Source of the DNA: CAWDVB01 sp963824105
GTDB lineage: Bacteria > Actinomycetota > Actinomycetes > Propionibacteriales > Nocardioidaceae
Reading direction: 5' to 3'
Length of the DNA: 64,000 nt
NCBI GenBank assembly: GCA_963824105.1
Contig: CAWGNN010000010.1
Coordinates: forward strand, 186,001-250,000
Part shown: in pieces, positions 1-8,771 of the stretch
How the letters are laid out: the number at the start of each line of letters is the position of its first letter
Numbering within the stretch: the stretch's first letter is position 1
Translations under genes and position numbers: made by a program
The notes under the pieces: model-generated
What the model saw: only the letters and a program-made list of their open reading frames with translations
What the model was told of the DNA's origin: nothing
The model's database searches: none

Positions 1-117
1 CTCGTTGATGCCGGCGCGGGTGGCGACCTCCTGGGTGGTGAGCCCGTCGAAGCCGCGCTCGGCGAACAGGTCGACCGTGACCCGGAAGAGAGCCTCGGTG
101 TCGATCAGCTTCGGCAT
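1..117 (-). CDS. TetR-family regulator, N-terminal fragment
   Basis: Only the first 39 codons are in the window; the gene continues past the left edge. The visible part looks like a TetR DNA-binding domain: a first helix at residues 5-18 (TEALFRVTVDLFAERG), then the helix-turn-helix with TTQEVATRAGINE at residues 27-39. It is divergent from the nitroreductase-like gene starting at 253. A perfect 20-bp palindrome lies between the two starts (164-183), so autoregulation and control of the neighbour are likely but inferred. The ligand-binding domain is out of view, so the inducer cannot be guessed. Confidence 0.75.
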   Translation of the reverse strand, partial: MPKLIDTEALFRVTVDLFAERGFDGLTTQEVATRAGINE

Positions 118-163
118 GGCGAGCTCCTGGGCGAGTCGGCGAGGGGTGTGCACCGTCAGCATA

Positions 164-183
164 ATGCAAGTGGACACTTGCAT
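164..183. promoter_or_regulatory. Palindromic operator, probably for the TetR regulator
   Basis: Perfect inverted repeat: ATGCAAGTG (164-172), 2-bp spacer, CACTTGCAT (175-183). It sits between the divergent TetR gene (start 117) and nitroreductase gene (start 253). Its size and symmetry fit a TetR dimer site. Binding by this TetR is inferred from position only. Confidence 0.6.
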
Positions 184-252
184 AAAGCCCGAAACGTAAC
201 TACTCTTCGTTTCGCCGGCCGCCGAGAGGGCGCCGTTCGACGAGGAGCTGCC

Positions 253-1482
253 ATGACGAGCAGAGACCCCGGGTCCGCCCCTACCGCCGGATCCTCGACC
301 GGATCTGCGACTGGACCAGCGCCCGGCCCAGCTCGGGCAGCGCAGCGCAACCGCGAGCCCTTGATGGATTGGTTCATGAGCACCCCGCTGGGCAGGTTGA
401 AGGCCCGGCTCCAGTGGACCGGCTGGCTGCAGTACGTCGGACCGGTCGCGCCCGCGGTGCTGCTGCTGCTGATCGCGGGGGTTGACGCCCTGATCGGCTT
501 CGTCCCCTGGGTGCTCGTCTGGCCCCCGCTGCTCCTCGGCGCGCTGATCTTGCTCATCGTCGCGGTCGACCTGGTGACGGTGCGTTGGGACCTGCGCCCG
601 CGCGAGTCCCACCCGCCCCGGCTGGACGGCCTCGACGCGTTCGGCGTGATGCGGGCCCGCCGTTCGAACCGTTCCTTCCAGAGCCGGGACCTCGACGCTG
701 ACGACCGCGACGCCCTGCTGGGCTGGGCGGAGCAGTACACGCGCCCGGAGGCGCTGCTCGGGACCGGTCCGATCCGCCTGGAATACGTGGCCCTCCCGCT
801 GACCGTCTGGCCGGTGGTTCGGGCACACGAGTTCCTGGTCGCGATCGTGCCGCACGCCTACGACCGGACGGCGGTCATCGACGTGGGCCGGAGCCTGCAG
901 AAGGTGGTCATCGAGGCAACCCGCGCGGGGATCTCCACCTGCTGGATCGGGCCCGGTGCCGACCAGTCCAGCGTCGTGGCCGGGTTGGGCGACCGGTTCG
1001 ATCCGGAGGGGGATCACGTCATCTGCGTCTGCGCGGTGGGATACAAGTCTCGCTTCATCCCGCTGCTCATCCGGGGAATGAACCGCCTGATGCACCGCCG
1101 ACGCCCGCTGGAGGACCTGTTCTTCGCCGACCCCGACCTCGCCCAACCTGTTGACGTCACCAAGGCGCCCTACGACGAGTTCGGGCGCTGCTTCGAGGTG
1201 TGCCAGTGGTCGCCGTCGTCCTACAACGGCCAGACCACGCGAGCGACGCTGCATGGGGGTGACGTTCTGGATCGAGTCGACTTCGGCTGCTCCACCTCCT
1301 CGCACTACTACGCGCCTGTCGCGGTGGGCATCTGGGTGGCCAACTGGGAGATCGGCTGTGAGGCCCTGGGCATCCATGGCCGTACCACCATCCTTCCTGC
1401 GTCCGAGCGCGAGATGACCGACGGGCCGGGTCTGCCCCGATACGGGGCCACTTGGTTGCGCGACGGCGCCGAGCCCACGTAG
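253..1482 (+). CDS. Membrane-associated nitroreductase-like protein
   Basis: A 409-residue protein. After a Pro/Ala/Ser-rich N-terminus there are two adjacent hydrophobic segments (about residues 63-85 and 86-107), then a nitroreductase-like region beginning at the FMN-binding type motif RRSNRSFQ (about 136-143). The rest resembles the putative TM-nitroreductase family, a duplicated nitroreductase fold; a second half with CQWSPSSYNGQ follows. Function is likely flavin-dependent reduction of an unknown substrate at the membrane. The ATG at 253 was chosen because GAGG lies just upstream; an internal ATG at 364 (MDWFM) would shorten the disordered N-terminus. It is divergent from a TetR gene with a palindrome between, so it may be substrate-induced. 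The family assignment is fairly secure, the substrate unknown. Confidence 0.7.
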   Translation: MTSRDPGSAPTAGSSTGSATGPAPGPARAAQRNREPLMDWFMSTPLGRLKARLQWTGWLQYVGPVAPAVLLLLIAGVDALIGFVPWVLVWPPLLLGALILLIVAVDLVTVRWDLRPRESHPPRLDGLDAFGVMRARRSNRSFQSRDLDADDRDALLGWAEQYTRPEALLGTGPIRLEYVALPLTVWPVVRAHEFLVAIVPHAYDRTAVIDVGRSLQKVVIEATRAGISTCWIGPGADQSSVVAGLGDRFDPEGDHVICVCAVGYKSRFIPLLIRGMNRLMHRRRPLEDLFFADPDLAQPVDVTKAPYDEFGRCFEVCQWSPSSYNGQTTRATLHGGDVLDRVDFGCSTSSHYYAPVAVGIWVANWEIGCEALGIHGRTTILPASEREMTDGPGLPRYGATWLRDGAEPT

Positions 1483-1526
1483 GCCGGTGCCGACCCGGCG
1501 CCGGCCCGGGTCGACCGCTGGTGGTG

Positions 1527-1584
1527 GCTTCGGACGGCCGCCCGATGGGGGGGCGGGGTGCGCGGGTGGGCGGCCGCCCGAAGC
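1527..1584. terminator. Bidirectional hairpin terminator between convergent genes
   Basis: A 17-bp stem with one mismatch: arms 1527-1543 and 1568-1584, the left arm reading GCTTCGGACGGCCGCCC. It sits exactly between the stops of two converging genes (1482 on + and 1590 on -). There is no T-run, as is common for actinobacterial terminators. Confidence 0.6.
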
Positions 1585-1589
1585 GAGGC

Positions 1590-2168
1590 TCAGCGGTCCG
1601 AGGGGGGATCGGTCTGCCGAAGAGCCAGGAGCGCGCCCAGGGCTGCTCCGTAGATGAGGTGATTGACCAGGAACGGCAGGTAGCCCGCGTTCTGGGCCAT
1701 GTGGGCGATCTGGTCGCCGCTGCCCAGCAGGGCCGCCATCACCGGGAGCGCGATCCAGCTGCTCATCGCGAAGACCACGACGCCGAAGACCAGGCCGAGC
1801 ACGATCAGCCAGGACTTGTCGAGCGAGAGGCGGGAGACGATCAGGGCGAACACGACTCCGTAGATCGCTCCGGTCATCATGTGGACCATCGCCCCGACCA
1901 GGGCGGGGCCGAGGGTGAAGTAGAAGACGCTGCCGCCCGCCGCGTGCTGCACGGAGGTCGTCATCGCCGTGGGGGAGATCAGCAGCGAGCCGATCTGGTA
2001 GAGCGGGGTGAAGAACCCCTTGCCGGAGGTGGCGGCGTGGATCATCGCGTACATCGCCATGGCGACGGAGGCCAGAACGCCGGCCCCGGCTCCCAGAAGG
2101 ACCGTGCGGCCCAGCCCGGTGCGGGTCAGCAAGCCTGTTGCGGACGTGTCTGCGTGTGTCGAGGTCAC
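1590..2168 (-). CDS. Four-span integral membrane protein of unknown function
   Basis: A 192-residue protein starting at a GTG with AAGGAG seven bases upstream; the open frame continues upstream, but this is the only start with a good ribosome site. Hydropathy read by eye gives four membrane segments: near LLGAGAGVLASVAMAMYAM, a middle pair around LGPALVGAMVHMMTGAIYGVVFALIV and SWLIVLGLVFGVVVFAM, and a C-terminal segment with LIYGAALGALLAL. No catalytic motif or recognised family is visible. It is divergent from the glutamate decarboxylase gene, which does not by itself suggest a function; it is not a GadC-type antiporter (too short). Confidence 0.65.
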   Translation of the reverse strand: MTSTHADTSATGLLTRTGLGRTVLLGAGAGVLASVAMAMYAMIHAATSGKGFFTPLYQIGSLLISPTAMTTSVQHAAGGSVFYFTLGPALVGAMVHMMTGAIYGVVFALIVSRLSLDKSWLIVLGLVFGVVVFAMSSWIALPVMAALLGSGDQIAHMAQNAGYLPFLVNHLIYGAALGALLALRQTDPPSDR

Positions 2169-2370
2169 GGTCGACTCCTTCTCAATCCGCGAGCGATCTG
2201 CCAGCGGTGACCCCGAGTCTTCGTCGCGACGTGACCCCGCGTCGGTGACGGTGCTTACACAGCGAAAGATTCGCGTCGCGACGGACGTCGTCACGACGGT
2301 CGGCCCCTGAGGAGGACGCGCTAGCGTCGCTGCTGGAAGCACATCAATCTCCGGGGGAGAGGACGACACC

Positions 2371-3756
2371 ATGGTGCATCACCAGGAGTCGAACGACGAC
2401 GCCGTTGCGCCGGCCTATGCGACCCGCTACGCCAGCCAGCCGATCCCGAAGAACCGCATGCCGGATGAGGGCACCCCGCCGCAGGCCGTCTACCGGCTGA
2501 TCCACGACGAGCTGCTCCTCGACGGCAGCTCCCGGCTCAACATGGCGACGTTCGTCACGACGTGGATGGAGCCGGAGGCCGAGAAGCTGATGGCCGAGGC
2601 GTTCGACAAGAACATGATCGACAAGGACGAGTACCCGCAGACCGCCGAGATCGAGCGCCGCTGCGTCAACATCGTCGCCGACCTCTTCCACGCCCCTGGT
2701 GGCCAGGGAGACGCGGGCGATGCTGTCGGCGTCTCCACGATCGGCTCCAGCGAGGCGGTCATGCTCGGCGGGCTGGCGATGAAGTGGCGCTGGCGGCAGC
2801 GCCGTGAAGCGGCGGGGCTGCCGGCGGACCGGCCGAACATGGTGCTGGGATCGAACGTCCAGGTGGTGTGGGAGAAGTTCTGCCGGTACTGGGACGTCGA
2901 GCCGCGCTACGTGCCGATCGCCCGGGGTCGCTACGTCGTCGACCCCGACGACGTGATGGCCCGGGTCGACGAGAACACCATCGGGGTCATCCCGATCCTC
3001 GGCACGACGTACACCGGCGAGTTCGAGCCGATCGAGGAGATCCACGACCGCTTGGTCGCCTACAACACCGAGCAGGGCACCGACATCCCGATCCACGTCG
3101 ACGCCGCGAGCGGCGGCTTCGTCGCGCCGTTCCTGCACCCGGAGCTGCGCTGGGACTTCCGGTTGCCGCAGGTGAAGTCGATCAACGTGTCCGGACACAA
3201 GTACGGCCTGACCTATCCGGGGATCGGTTTCGTGGTCTGGCGCTCGGCGGAGGATCTGCCCGAGGACCTGATCTTCCACGTGAACTACCTGGGCGGCGAC
3301 ATGCCGACGTTCACGCTCAACTTTTCTCGGCCCGGCAACCAGCTGATCGGGCAGTACTACAACTTCGTCCGGCTCGGGCGGGACGGGTACACCCAGATCA
3401 TGGAGCGGCTGCGCGACACCGCGATGCATCTGGCCGCGAAGATCGGCCAGATGGGCCCCTTCGAGGTGGTCAGCGACGGCTCGGCGATCCCGGTGCTGGC
3501 GTTCACCGTGAAGGAGTCCTCGCCGTTCACGGTGTTCCACGTGTCCGGCGAGCTGCGCAAGGGCGGCTGGCAGGTGCCCGCCTACACGATGCCCGAGGCG
3601 GCTACGGACGTGGCGGTGCTGCGTATCGTGGTCCGGGAGGGCTTCGACCTGGACCTGGCCGACAGCCTGCTGGCCGCGCTGGACGCCGCGGTGCAGCACC
3701 TGACGGCCTATCCGCCGGCCCACGCCGGAGATGGACCCAGGTTCAGCCACACGTGA
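2371..3756 (+). CDS. gadB: Glutamate decarboxylase (PLP-dependent)
   Basis: A 461-residue group II decarboxylase, the usual length for bacterial Gad. It converts L-glutamate to 4-aminobutyrate and CO2, consuming a proton. The PLP site is clear: HVDAASGGF is the aspartate-containing cofactor motif and SINVSGHKYG carries the Schiff-base lysine (Lys277). SSEAVMLGGLAMKWRWR matches the N-terminal substrate/PLP region, and the C-terminus ends in a histidine pair region as in acid-stress Gads. The ATG at 2371 follows GGAGAGG. No GABA/glutamate antiporter gene is adjacent; the next gene downstream (3911) is an aldehyde dehydrogenase, so a GABA-shunt-like role is possible. The activity is well supported, the physiological role inferred. 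Confidence 0.93.
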   Translation: MVHHQESNDDAVAPAYATRYASQPIPKNRMPDEGTPPQAVYRLIHDELLLDGSSRLNMATFVTTWMEPEAEKLMAEAFDKNMIDKDEYPQTAEIERRCVNIVADLFHAPGGQGDAGDAVGVSTIGSSEAVMLGGLAMKWRWRQRREAAGLPADRPNMVLGSNVQVVWEKFCRYWDVEPRYVPIARGRYVVDPDDVMARVDENTIGVIPILGTTYTGEFEPIEEIHDRLVAYNTEQGTDIPIHVDAASGGFVAPFLHPELRWDFRLPQVKSINVSGHKYGLTYPGIGFVVWRSAEDLPEDLIFHVNYLGGDMPTFTLNFSRPGNQLIGQYYNFVRLGRDGYTQIMERLRDTAMHLAAKIGQMGPFEVVSDGSAIPVLAFTVKESSPFTVFHVSGELRKGGWQVPAYTMPEAATDVAVLRIVVREGFDLDLADSLLAALDAAVQHLTAYPPAHAGDGPRFSHT

Positions 3757-3838
3757 CCTCTGGTATCCCTCGGGGGAACGAGCGCGGATGGTGGGGTGAC
3801 ACGCCGGTGGGCCAAGGCGGGGGTATTCCCTTCTGGAG

Positions 3839-3865
3839 GCTCGGCGGACACAATGTCCGGCGAGC
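3839..3865. other. Hairpin between gadB and the aldehyde dehydrogenase gene
   Basis: Arms GCTCGGCGGACA (3839-3850) and TGTCCGGCGAGC (3854-3865) pair over 12 positions with one mismatch around a CAA loop. It could end the gadB transcript or attenuate read-through into the gene at 3911. Confidence 0.4.
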
Positions 3866-3910
3866 GCCGGTCCGCGGCCTCGGGGGACGACGAATGCAGA
3901 GAGCGGAACG

Positions 3911-5620
3911 ATGAACGACAACACCGCGTCGCACGAGGCCGATCAGATCGTTGCCGAGCTGGGCAAGGGACAGTCGGTCTGGGCGCAGACTTCCGTCGCC
4001 GACCGCCGCCGGCTGCTGGCCGATCTGATGAGCAAGATGGACCGCCATGGCCAGGAGTGGGTGGACCAGGCTGCCCGGATCAAGCGCCTTCCGGTGGGCT
4101 CGCCCCTGGTCGGCGAGGAGTGGATGAGCGGTCCTTGGGCGCTGCTGGCCTTCGCCGACGCCCTCGGGCAGACACTCGACAGACTCGAGCGTGGGGAGAG
4201 CCTGCTGGACGGCTTCCCGGTGCGAACGGTTCCTGGCGGCCGGATCGCGGTGAAGGTGATGCCGCACACCCTGTTCGACCGATTGCTGCTGAGCGGATTC
4301 TCGGCGGAGGTCTGGATGAAGCCCGGCGTCAAGGAGGACGACGTACGGCGGGACGTGGCCCACGCGCTGCGCAACCCCTCCGACGTGGTGGAGACCGCCT
4401 TGGTTCTCGGCGCCGGCAACATCTTCTCCATCGCCCCGCTGGACGCCCTCGACCAGCTCTACATGCACAACCGCGTCGTGGTGATCAAGCTCAACCCGGT
4501 CACCGATCCGCTGAAGCCTGTGCTGGAGAAGGTCTTCGCCCCCTACATCGACCTCGGTGTGTTCCGCGTCGTCTCCGGCGGAGCCGACCTCGGCCAAGCG
4601 CTCGCGCAGCACTCCGAGGTCTCGGCCGTTCACCTGACGGGAAGCCTGGCGACCCACGATGCGATCGTGTGGGGGACCGGTGAGGAGGGAAGGGCCAACA
4701 AGGCCGCCGGCACCCCGCTCCTGGAGAAGCCGATCACCAGCGAGCTCGGCGGAGTCTCCCCGGTGATCGTCGTCCCGGGACAGTGGTCGGAGGCGGATCT
4801 GGAGTTCCAGGCCCAGAACGTCGCGACCATGCGGCTGCACAACTCGGGGTCGAACTGCATCGCCGCTCAGATACTCATCGTCAGCTCCGACTGGGAGCAG
4901 AAGGACGCCTTCTACGGTGCCCTTCAGAAGGCACTGGCCCAGGCGCCCACCCGCCCCGCTTGGTATCCCGGCTCCGAGGACCGGGTCGGGAGGGCGCGAG
5001 ACGGGCACTCCAGTGTTGTCGAGATCGGCGGCACTCCCGAACGCACCCTGCTCCTCGGCCTCGACGCGTACGGAGGTGAGCACGCGTTCGTGAACGAGTA
5101 CTTCGCTCCGGTCCTCGGCGCCACCGAGCTGCCCGGGACGGGAGCGGAGTTCCTCGCCGCCGCCGTCTCGGTCTCCAACGACCAGCTGCACGGCACCCTG
5201 GGTGCCCACGTCATCGTCCACCCCGCCGACCGCAAGGCGATGGGCGCCCGGTTCGAGCAGGTCGTCGCGGACCTGCGCTACGGAAGCATCGGGATCAACG
5301 TCTGGACCGGTTTGGGCTTCTTGAGCGCCCATGCGGTCTGGGGCGCCTTCCCGGGCCACACTCTCGACGACGTCCAGAGCGGTATCGGCGCGGTCCATAA
5401 CGCGCTGGGTCTGGTGGATGCCGAGCGCACCGTCGCCGAAGGCCCGTTCTGGCCGGCGCCCCGTTCCTTCAGGCACGGATCGATGTCGTTGTCGCCCAAG
5501 CCGCCGTGGTTCGTCGACAACAAGACCGCAGACGTCACGGCCAAACGACTCACGTCCTTCGCCGCGCGTCCCCGGTGGTCCGCGCTGCCCGGGATCTTCG
5601 CCTCGGCGCTTCGCGGCTGA
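3911..5620 (+). CDS. Aldehyde dehydrogenase family protein
   Basis: A 569-residue protein with the ALDH signature residues: the general-base glutamate in ELGGVSPVIVV (Glu278) and the catalytic cysteine in LHNSGSNCIAAQ (Cys316). The NAD-binding region includes VVVIKLNPVTDP and HLTGS. It is about 70 residues longer than a typical ALDH and diverges strongly after the active site, so it belongs to an atypical subgroup. It should oxidise an aldehyde to an acid with NAD(P)+; the substrate is unknown. Position after gadB would fit succinate semialdehyde oxidation, but no GABA transaminase is nearby. The start at 3911 is the first ATG after AGAGAGCGGA. Confidence 0.8.
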   Translation: MNDNTASHEADQIVAELGKGQSVWAQTSVADRRRLLADLMSKMDRHGQEWVDQAARIKRLPVGSPLVGEEWMSGPWALLAFADALGQTLDRLERGESLLDGFPVRTVPGGRIAVKVMPHTLFDRLLLSGFSAEVWMKPGVKEDDVRRDVAHALRNPSDVVETALVLGAGNIFSIAPLDALDQLYMHNRVVVIKLNPVTDPLKPVLEKVFAPYIDLGVFRVVSGGADLGQALAQHSEVSAVHLTGSLATHDAIVWGTGEEGRANKAAGTPLLEKPITSELGGVSPVIVVPGQWSEADLEFQAQNVATMRLHNSGSNCIAAQILIVSSDWEQKDAFYGALQKALAQAPTRPAWYPGSEDRVGRARDGHSSVVEIGGTPERTLLLGLDAYGGEHAFVNEYFAPVLGATELPGTGAEFLAAAVSVSNDQLHGTLGAHVIVHPADRKAMGARFEQVVADLRYGSIGINVWTGLGFLSAHAVWGAFPGHTLDDVQSGIGAVHNALGLVDAERTVAEGPFWPAPRSFRHGSMSLSPKPPWFVDNKTADVTAKRLTSFAARPRWSALPGIFASALRG

Positions 5621-5700
5621 CACGTCTCCAGCCGTGGGTGGACGGGTTCGCGAGCCGTAGAGTGGCGCGGACGCCCGACGGCGGGCAGGGGGTGGACTCC

Positions 5701-6399
5701 GTGGAGCAGGGCTCAGCGACGGCGAGCACGAGAGCGCCTATCCGTGTGCTCCTCGCCGACGACAGCTATCTGATCCGCGAGGGACTCAACCAGCTCCTGT
5801 CGATGTCCGACGCGATTACGGTCGTCGGCTCGTGCACCGACGAGCCAAGCACCATCGCCGCGGTGGCGGAGGTGAAGCCCGATGTTCTGCTCACCGATGT
5901 GCGGATGCCCCCGACCCGCACCGATGAAGGCGTTCGCATCTCCGAGAAGCTCCGCACCTCCCACCCGGGCGTGGGGGTCGTGCTGCTGAGCCAGACGCCC
6001 AGTGCGCGCATCGCCGCGGAGCTGGTCCGGCACGGCGCGGAAGGGCGGGGCTACCTCCTCAAGGAACGGGTCAGTGACCTGGCCGAGCTCGTCGAGACCT
6101 TGCAGGCCGTCGCCGCGGGTGAGTGTCGGATCGACCCGACCCTGGTGGCAGGGCTGGTGCAGTCGTTCGACCAGGAGGCCCACGCCCTGGATCACCTGAC
6201 ACCGCGCCAGCGGGAGTTGCTCGCAGACATCGCTCAGGGGAAGAGCAACCAGGCGATCGCCCGCGACCGCTTCCTCACGCTTCGCGCCGTGGAGAAGCAC
6301 GTCAGCGAGATCTTCGCGCGACTCGGCATCAGCGGGGACTCCGACGTCAGCCGCCGAGTGCGGGCCGCGCTCATCTACCTGGACTCCACCCGGGCATGA
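5701..6399 (+). CDS. NarL/LuxR-family response regulator
   Basis: A 232-residue two-domain regulator. The receiver (about 14-130) has the acidic pair Asp20-Asp21 (VLLADDSY), the phospho-acceptor Asp66 in LLTDVRMPP, a serine in VVLLSQ and the conserved lysine in YLLKE. The C-terminal LuxR helix-turn-helix runs from LTPRQRELLADIAQG to AVEKHVSEIFARLG. The GTG at 5701 was chosen because an AGGGGG site lies about nine bases upstream; an in-frame GTG at 5692 is the alternative. Its stop overlaps the ATG of the sensor kinase (ATGA), so the two form a cognate pair. Targets are not known. Confidence 0.88.
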   Translation: MEQGSATASTRAPIRVLLADDSYLIREGLNQLLSMSDAITVVGSCTDEPSTIAAVAEVKPDVLLTDVRMPPTRTDEGVRISEKLRTSHPGVGVVLLSQTPSARIAAELVRHGAEGRGYLLKERVSDLAELVETLQAVAAGECRIDPTLVAGLVQSFDQEAHALDHLTPRQRELLADIAQGKSNQAIARDRFLTLRAVEKHVSEIFARLGISGDSDVSRRVRAALIYLDSTRA

Positions 6400-8135
6400 A
6401 TGCATCCCGGTGGAGGCTGACGGGACTCCTCGCTGCCGGTGTCCTGCTCGTCGTCCTCCCGTTCCTCGCCTCCCTGGGTAGCTCGACCGTCCCCGATCTG
6501 GCCCCGGTGGACCGGCTGGCCATCGGGGTGGCGCTGACCTTCGCTGCCGGCATGCTGCTACGGACCCGCTCGCAGGACCGCCGACTCTCGTGGCTGGTCC
6601 TGCTGCTTGCCGCGACCTTCTCCGCGAAGGGGCTGACCGGCTCCGCCAGCCCCGAGGTGTTCACCAGTGGGCTCTTGCTGGGCCAGCTGTCGCTCCCGAT
6701 GTTGGTCTGGATCGGCCTCGCGCTTCCCTCGGGGAGGCTGCGCTCGCGGTGGGACCGGTTCCTCGTGCTGGGCGCTCTGGTCTCGGTCACCGTGCTGTGG
6801 GTTCCCACCCAGCTGTTCACCGCAGGCCCGCTCTTCCTCGACCCGTTGCTGCCCTGCGGAGCCACCTGCCAGCAGAGCGCGCTCTTCGTGGTCGACCGGC
6901 CGGGGCTTGCCACGAACCTCGAAGTGGTCTTCCAGGTCGGGGTGGGGCTCGTCTCGCTCGCGGTGGGATGGACCCTGGCACGCCGGATGCTGAGCGCCAG
7001 CAGGCCGATGCGGCGAACTCTGCTGCCGATCTTTGTGGTGGCTCTGTTGCGCTTTGTCATCGTCACCGAGTTCGTGCTGCTCGCGAGGAACCCCTACTCC
7101 CAGCCGATGCTGACGGTCACCTACTGGCTGGTCCCGATCGCGATCATGACCGGGCTCCTGCTGGGCCGTCTCACCACCGCTCGGGCGATGCTGCGGCTCG
7201 TCTCCGGGCTGGAACGACGCCCGGACGCCTCCCGGCTTCGCGACGTCATGGCTGATGCCTTGGAGGACCCCAATCTCGCCATCTACTACTGGCTCCCCGG
7301 GCACGGGGCCTGGGCAGGACCCGGAGGGGTTGTCGCGGCCGAGGCCCTCACTCCCGCTCCAGGTCGCACCATCGAGAGGGTCGAGGGGGAGGGCGGTCTC
7401 CTCGCCGCGATCGACGTCGACGAGCGGTTGTCGATCGACCCCGAGCCCTGGGGGGCGGTCATGGCGACCGCCCGCATCGCGATGGAGGGCAACCGGGCGA
7501 TCGCCGACCTCGCTCTCTCCGAGGCCCGTGCTGAGACGGCCGAGCACCGAGCCCGCCGCGATCTCGAGCGCGATCTCCATGACGGAGCCCAGCAGCGGCT
7601 GGTCGCACTGCGAATGAAGGTGAGCATGCTGCGAAGCCTTCTTGACCAAGACATCCGCCGCGCCGCCGATCTTGCCGACGAGCTGGGTCCCGACCTCGAG
7701 GCGGCGTTACAGGAAGTCCGCGCCGTCGGGCACGGGAGCCGGCCGGAGGCACTGGCCGACGGACTCGTCGAGGCGCTTCGGCGGATGGTCGGTAACGCTC
7801 CGGTGGCGGCGACGTTCACCAGCCTGGGTGTTTCCCGCTATCCGGCCTCGGTGGAGGAGGCGGTCTACTTCACCTGCTTGGAGGCCCTGCAGAACGCCGC
7901 CAAGCACGCCGGTCCCGCAGGCTCGGCGCAGGTCGCCCTCCGCGAGGCCGACGGCGAGCTCAGTCTCGAGGTCCGCGACAACGGCCCCGGGTTCGACGTC
8001 GGGTCGCAACCGGCCTCACAGGGGCGCGGTCTGGCCAACATGCGGGAGCGTTTCGCCGGGGTCGGTGGCACGTTGACTGTCGAATCGTCCGGCGGCGGGG
8101 GTGTCCGGGTGCGTGGCGTTATCCCGCTGAATTGA
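6396..8135 (+). CDS. Sensor histidine kinase of the NarX/DesK type
   Basis: A 579-residue protein translated from an ATG that overlaps the regulator's stop. The first 270 residues hold seven or eight membrane spans with no recognisable input domain. The dimerisation/phospho-acceptor region is of the HisKA_3 type (RRDLERDLHDGAQQRLVALR, His395), and the C-terminal ATPase has the N-box EALQNAAKHAG and the G-boxes DNGPGFDV and GRGLANM. It would autophosphorylate on His395 and pass the phosphate to the regulator at 5701-6399. The signal is unknown; the many spans suggest a membrane or envelope cue. Confidence 0.9.
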   Translation: MNASRWRLTGLLAAGVLLVVLPFLASLGSSTVPDLAPVDRLAIGVALTFAAGMLLRTRSQDRRLSWLVLLLAATFSAKGLTGSASPEVFTSGLLLGQLSLPMLVWIGLALPSGRLRSRWDRFLVLGALVSVTVLWVPTQLFTAGPLFLDPLLPCGATCQQSALFVVDRPGLATNLEVVFQVGVGLVSLAVGWTLARRMLSASRPMRRTLLPIFVVALLRFVIVTEFVLLARNPYSQPMLTVTYWLVPIAIMTGLLLGRLTTARAMLRLVSGLERRPDASRLRDVMADALEDPNLAIYYWLPGHGAWAGPGGVVAAEALTPAPGRTIERVEGEGGLLAAIDVDERLSIDPEPWGAVMATARIAMEGNRAIADLALSEARAETAEHRARRDLERDLHDGAQQRLVALRMKVSMLRSLLDQDIRRAADLADELGPDLEAALQEVRAVGHGSRPEALADGLVEALRRMVGNAPVAATFTSLGVSRYPASVEEAVYFTCLEALQNAAKHAGPAGSAQVALREADGELSLEVRDNGPGFDVGSQPASQGRGLANMRERFAGVGGTLTVESSGGGGVRVRGVIPLN

Positions 8136-8458
8136 CCGGTTCCATTTCCGAATCATTGACCAATTCACCCATATCGCCCCGAGCGGAGAAAACCGAACTA
8201 TCGACCGGGATGTCATCCGTCTGGCGCCCCATCGCCCCTAGCCAAGATTCTGAGCCCTAGTGGCGATCGATCCCGAAGACGTTCCATCCCGCGTCATACC
8301 TCGGGGTCGGCGCCGCACCCGTTCGGATGACCTTGGTTGCGGGCCCCCGCATTGATGTCCGAACAGGGGTCGCCGTTCAGCCGGTCTGCAACAACTCAGG
8401 ACCCGGCAGACCGGATGCCGTCGGTGGGCTTCATCCCCGACCCGCGCCGACGGTCGAG

Positions 8459-8501
8459 TGCTTGAGGCTTGCCGCCCGTCAAGGGCGGCAAGCCTCAAGC
8501 A
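8459..8501. terminator. Perfect 19-bp stem-loop, terminator or operator
   Basis: Arms 8459-8477 and 8483-8501 are exact reverse complements (left arm TGCTTGAGGCTTGCCGCCC) around a 5-nt loop GTCAA. It lies 324 bases after the kinase stop and 271 bases before the next start. No T-run follows. A terminator is the default reading; a protein-binding site or small-RNA element is possible. Confidence 0.5.
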
Positions 8502-8726
8502 TGTCGGTCGATCCGAGATCTGAGCGGCGCGAGAGTTGAGGCAAGACCCCACTCAGCCTGGGTGCTCGGGGAGGTGGGCACGCCCAGAAGCTCCTTGAGG
8601 CCGCTGTCGCGACCTCCGGCGACCAGCGTGACCGCGCACCTCGACGGGGGCCCCGGAGTCGCCCCGCCGTCTTGGTGCCGGGGCCTCGCGGCCGAGGTGG
8701 GCCTTTGGCCCCAGATTTTCGTGACA

Positions 8727-8755
8727 GCGACAGCATCAATAAAGCCGCGTAAGAT
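8727..8755 (+). promoter_or_regulatory. Possible promoter of the orphan LuxR regulator
   Basis: GCGACA (8727-8732) and TAAGAT (8750-8755) are separated by 17 bp, in the only A+T-rich patch upstream of the start at 8772. The match to a housekeeping promoter is fair, and the start would give a very short leader. Confidence 0.3.
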
Positions 8756-8771
8756 ACATATTGGAGATCAA

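Larger units (their letters stand above)
8136..8771. other. 636-bp non-coding stretch between kinase and orphan regulator
   Basis: No convincing gene. It contains a perfect 19-bp inverted repeat (8459-8501), a GTTCGGA heptamer at 8321-8327 and its reverse complement at 8358-8364, and an A+T-richer tail (about 8715-8765) just before the start at 8772. It probably holds the kinase terminator and the promoter/operator region of the second LuxR regulator. Confidence 0.5.

Noticed and set aside
148..252. Upstream extension of the nitroreductase-like gene to 148
   Set aside because: The extension runs through the palindromic operator and lacks a ribosome site; ATG 253 is well placed.
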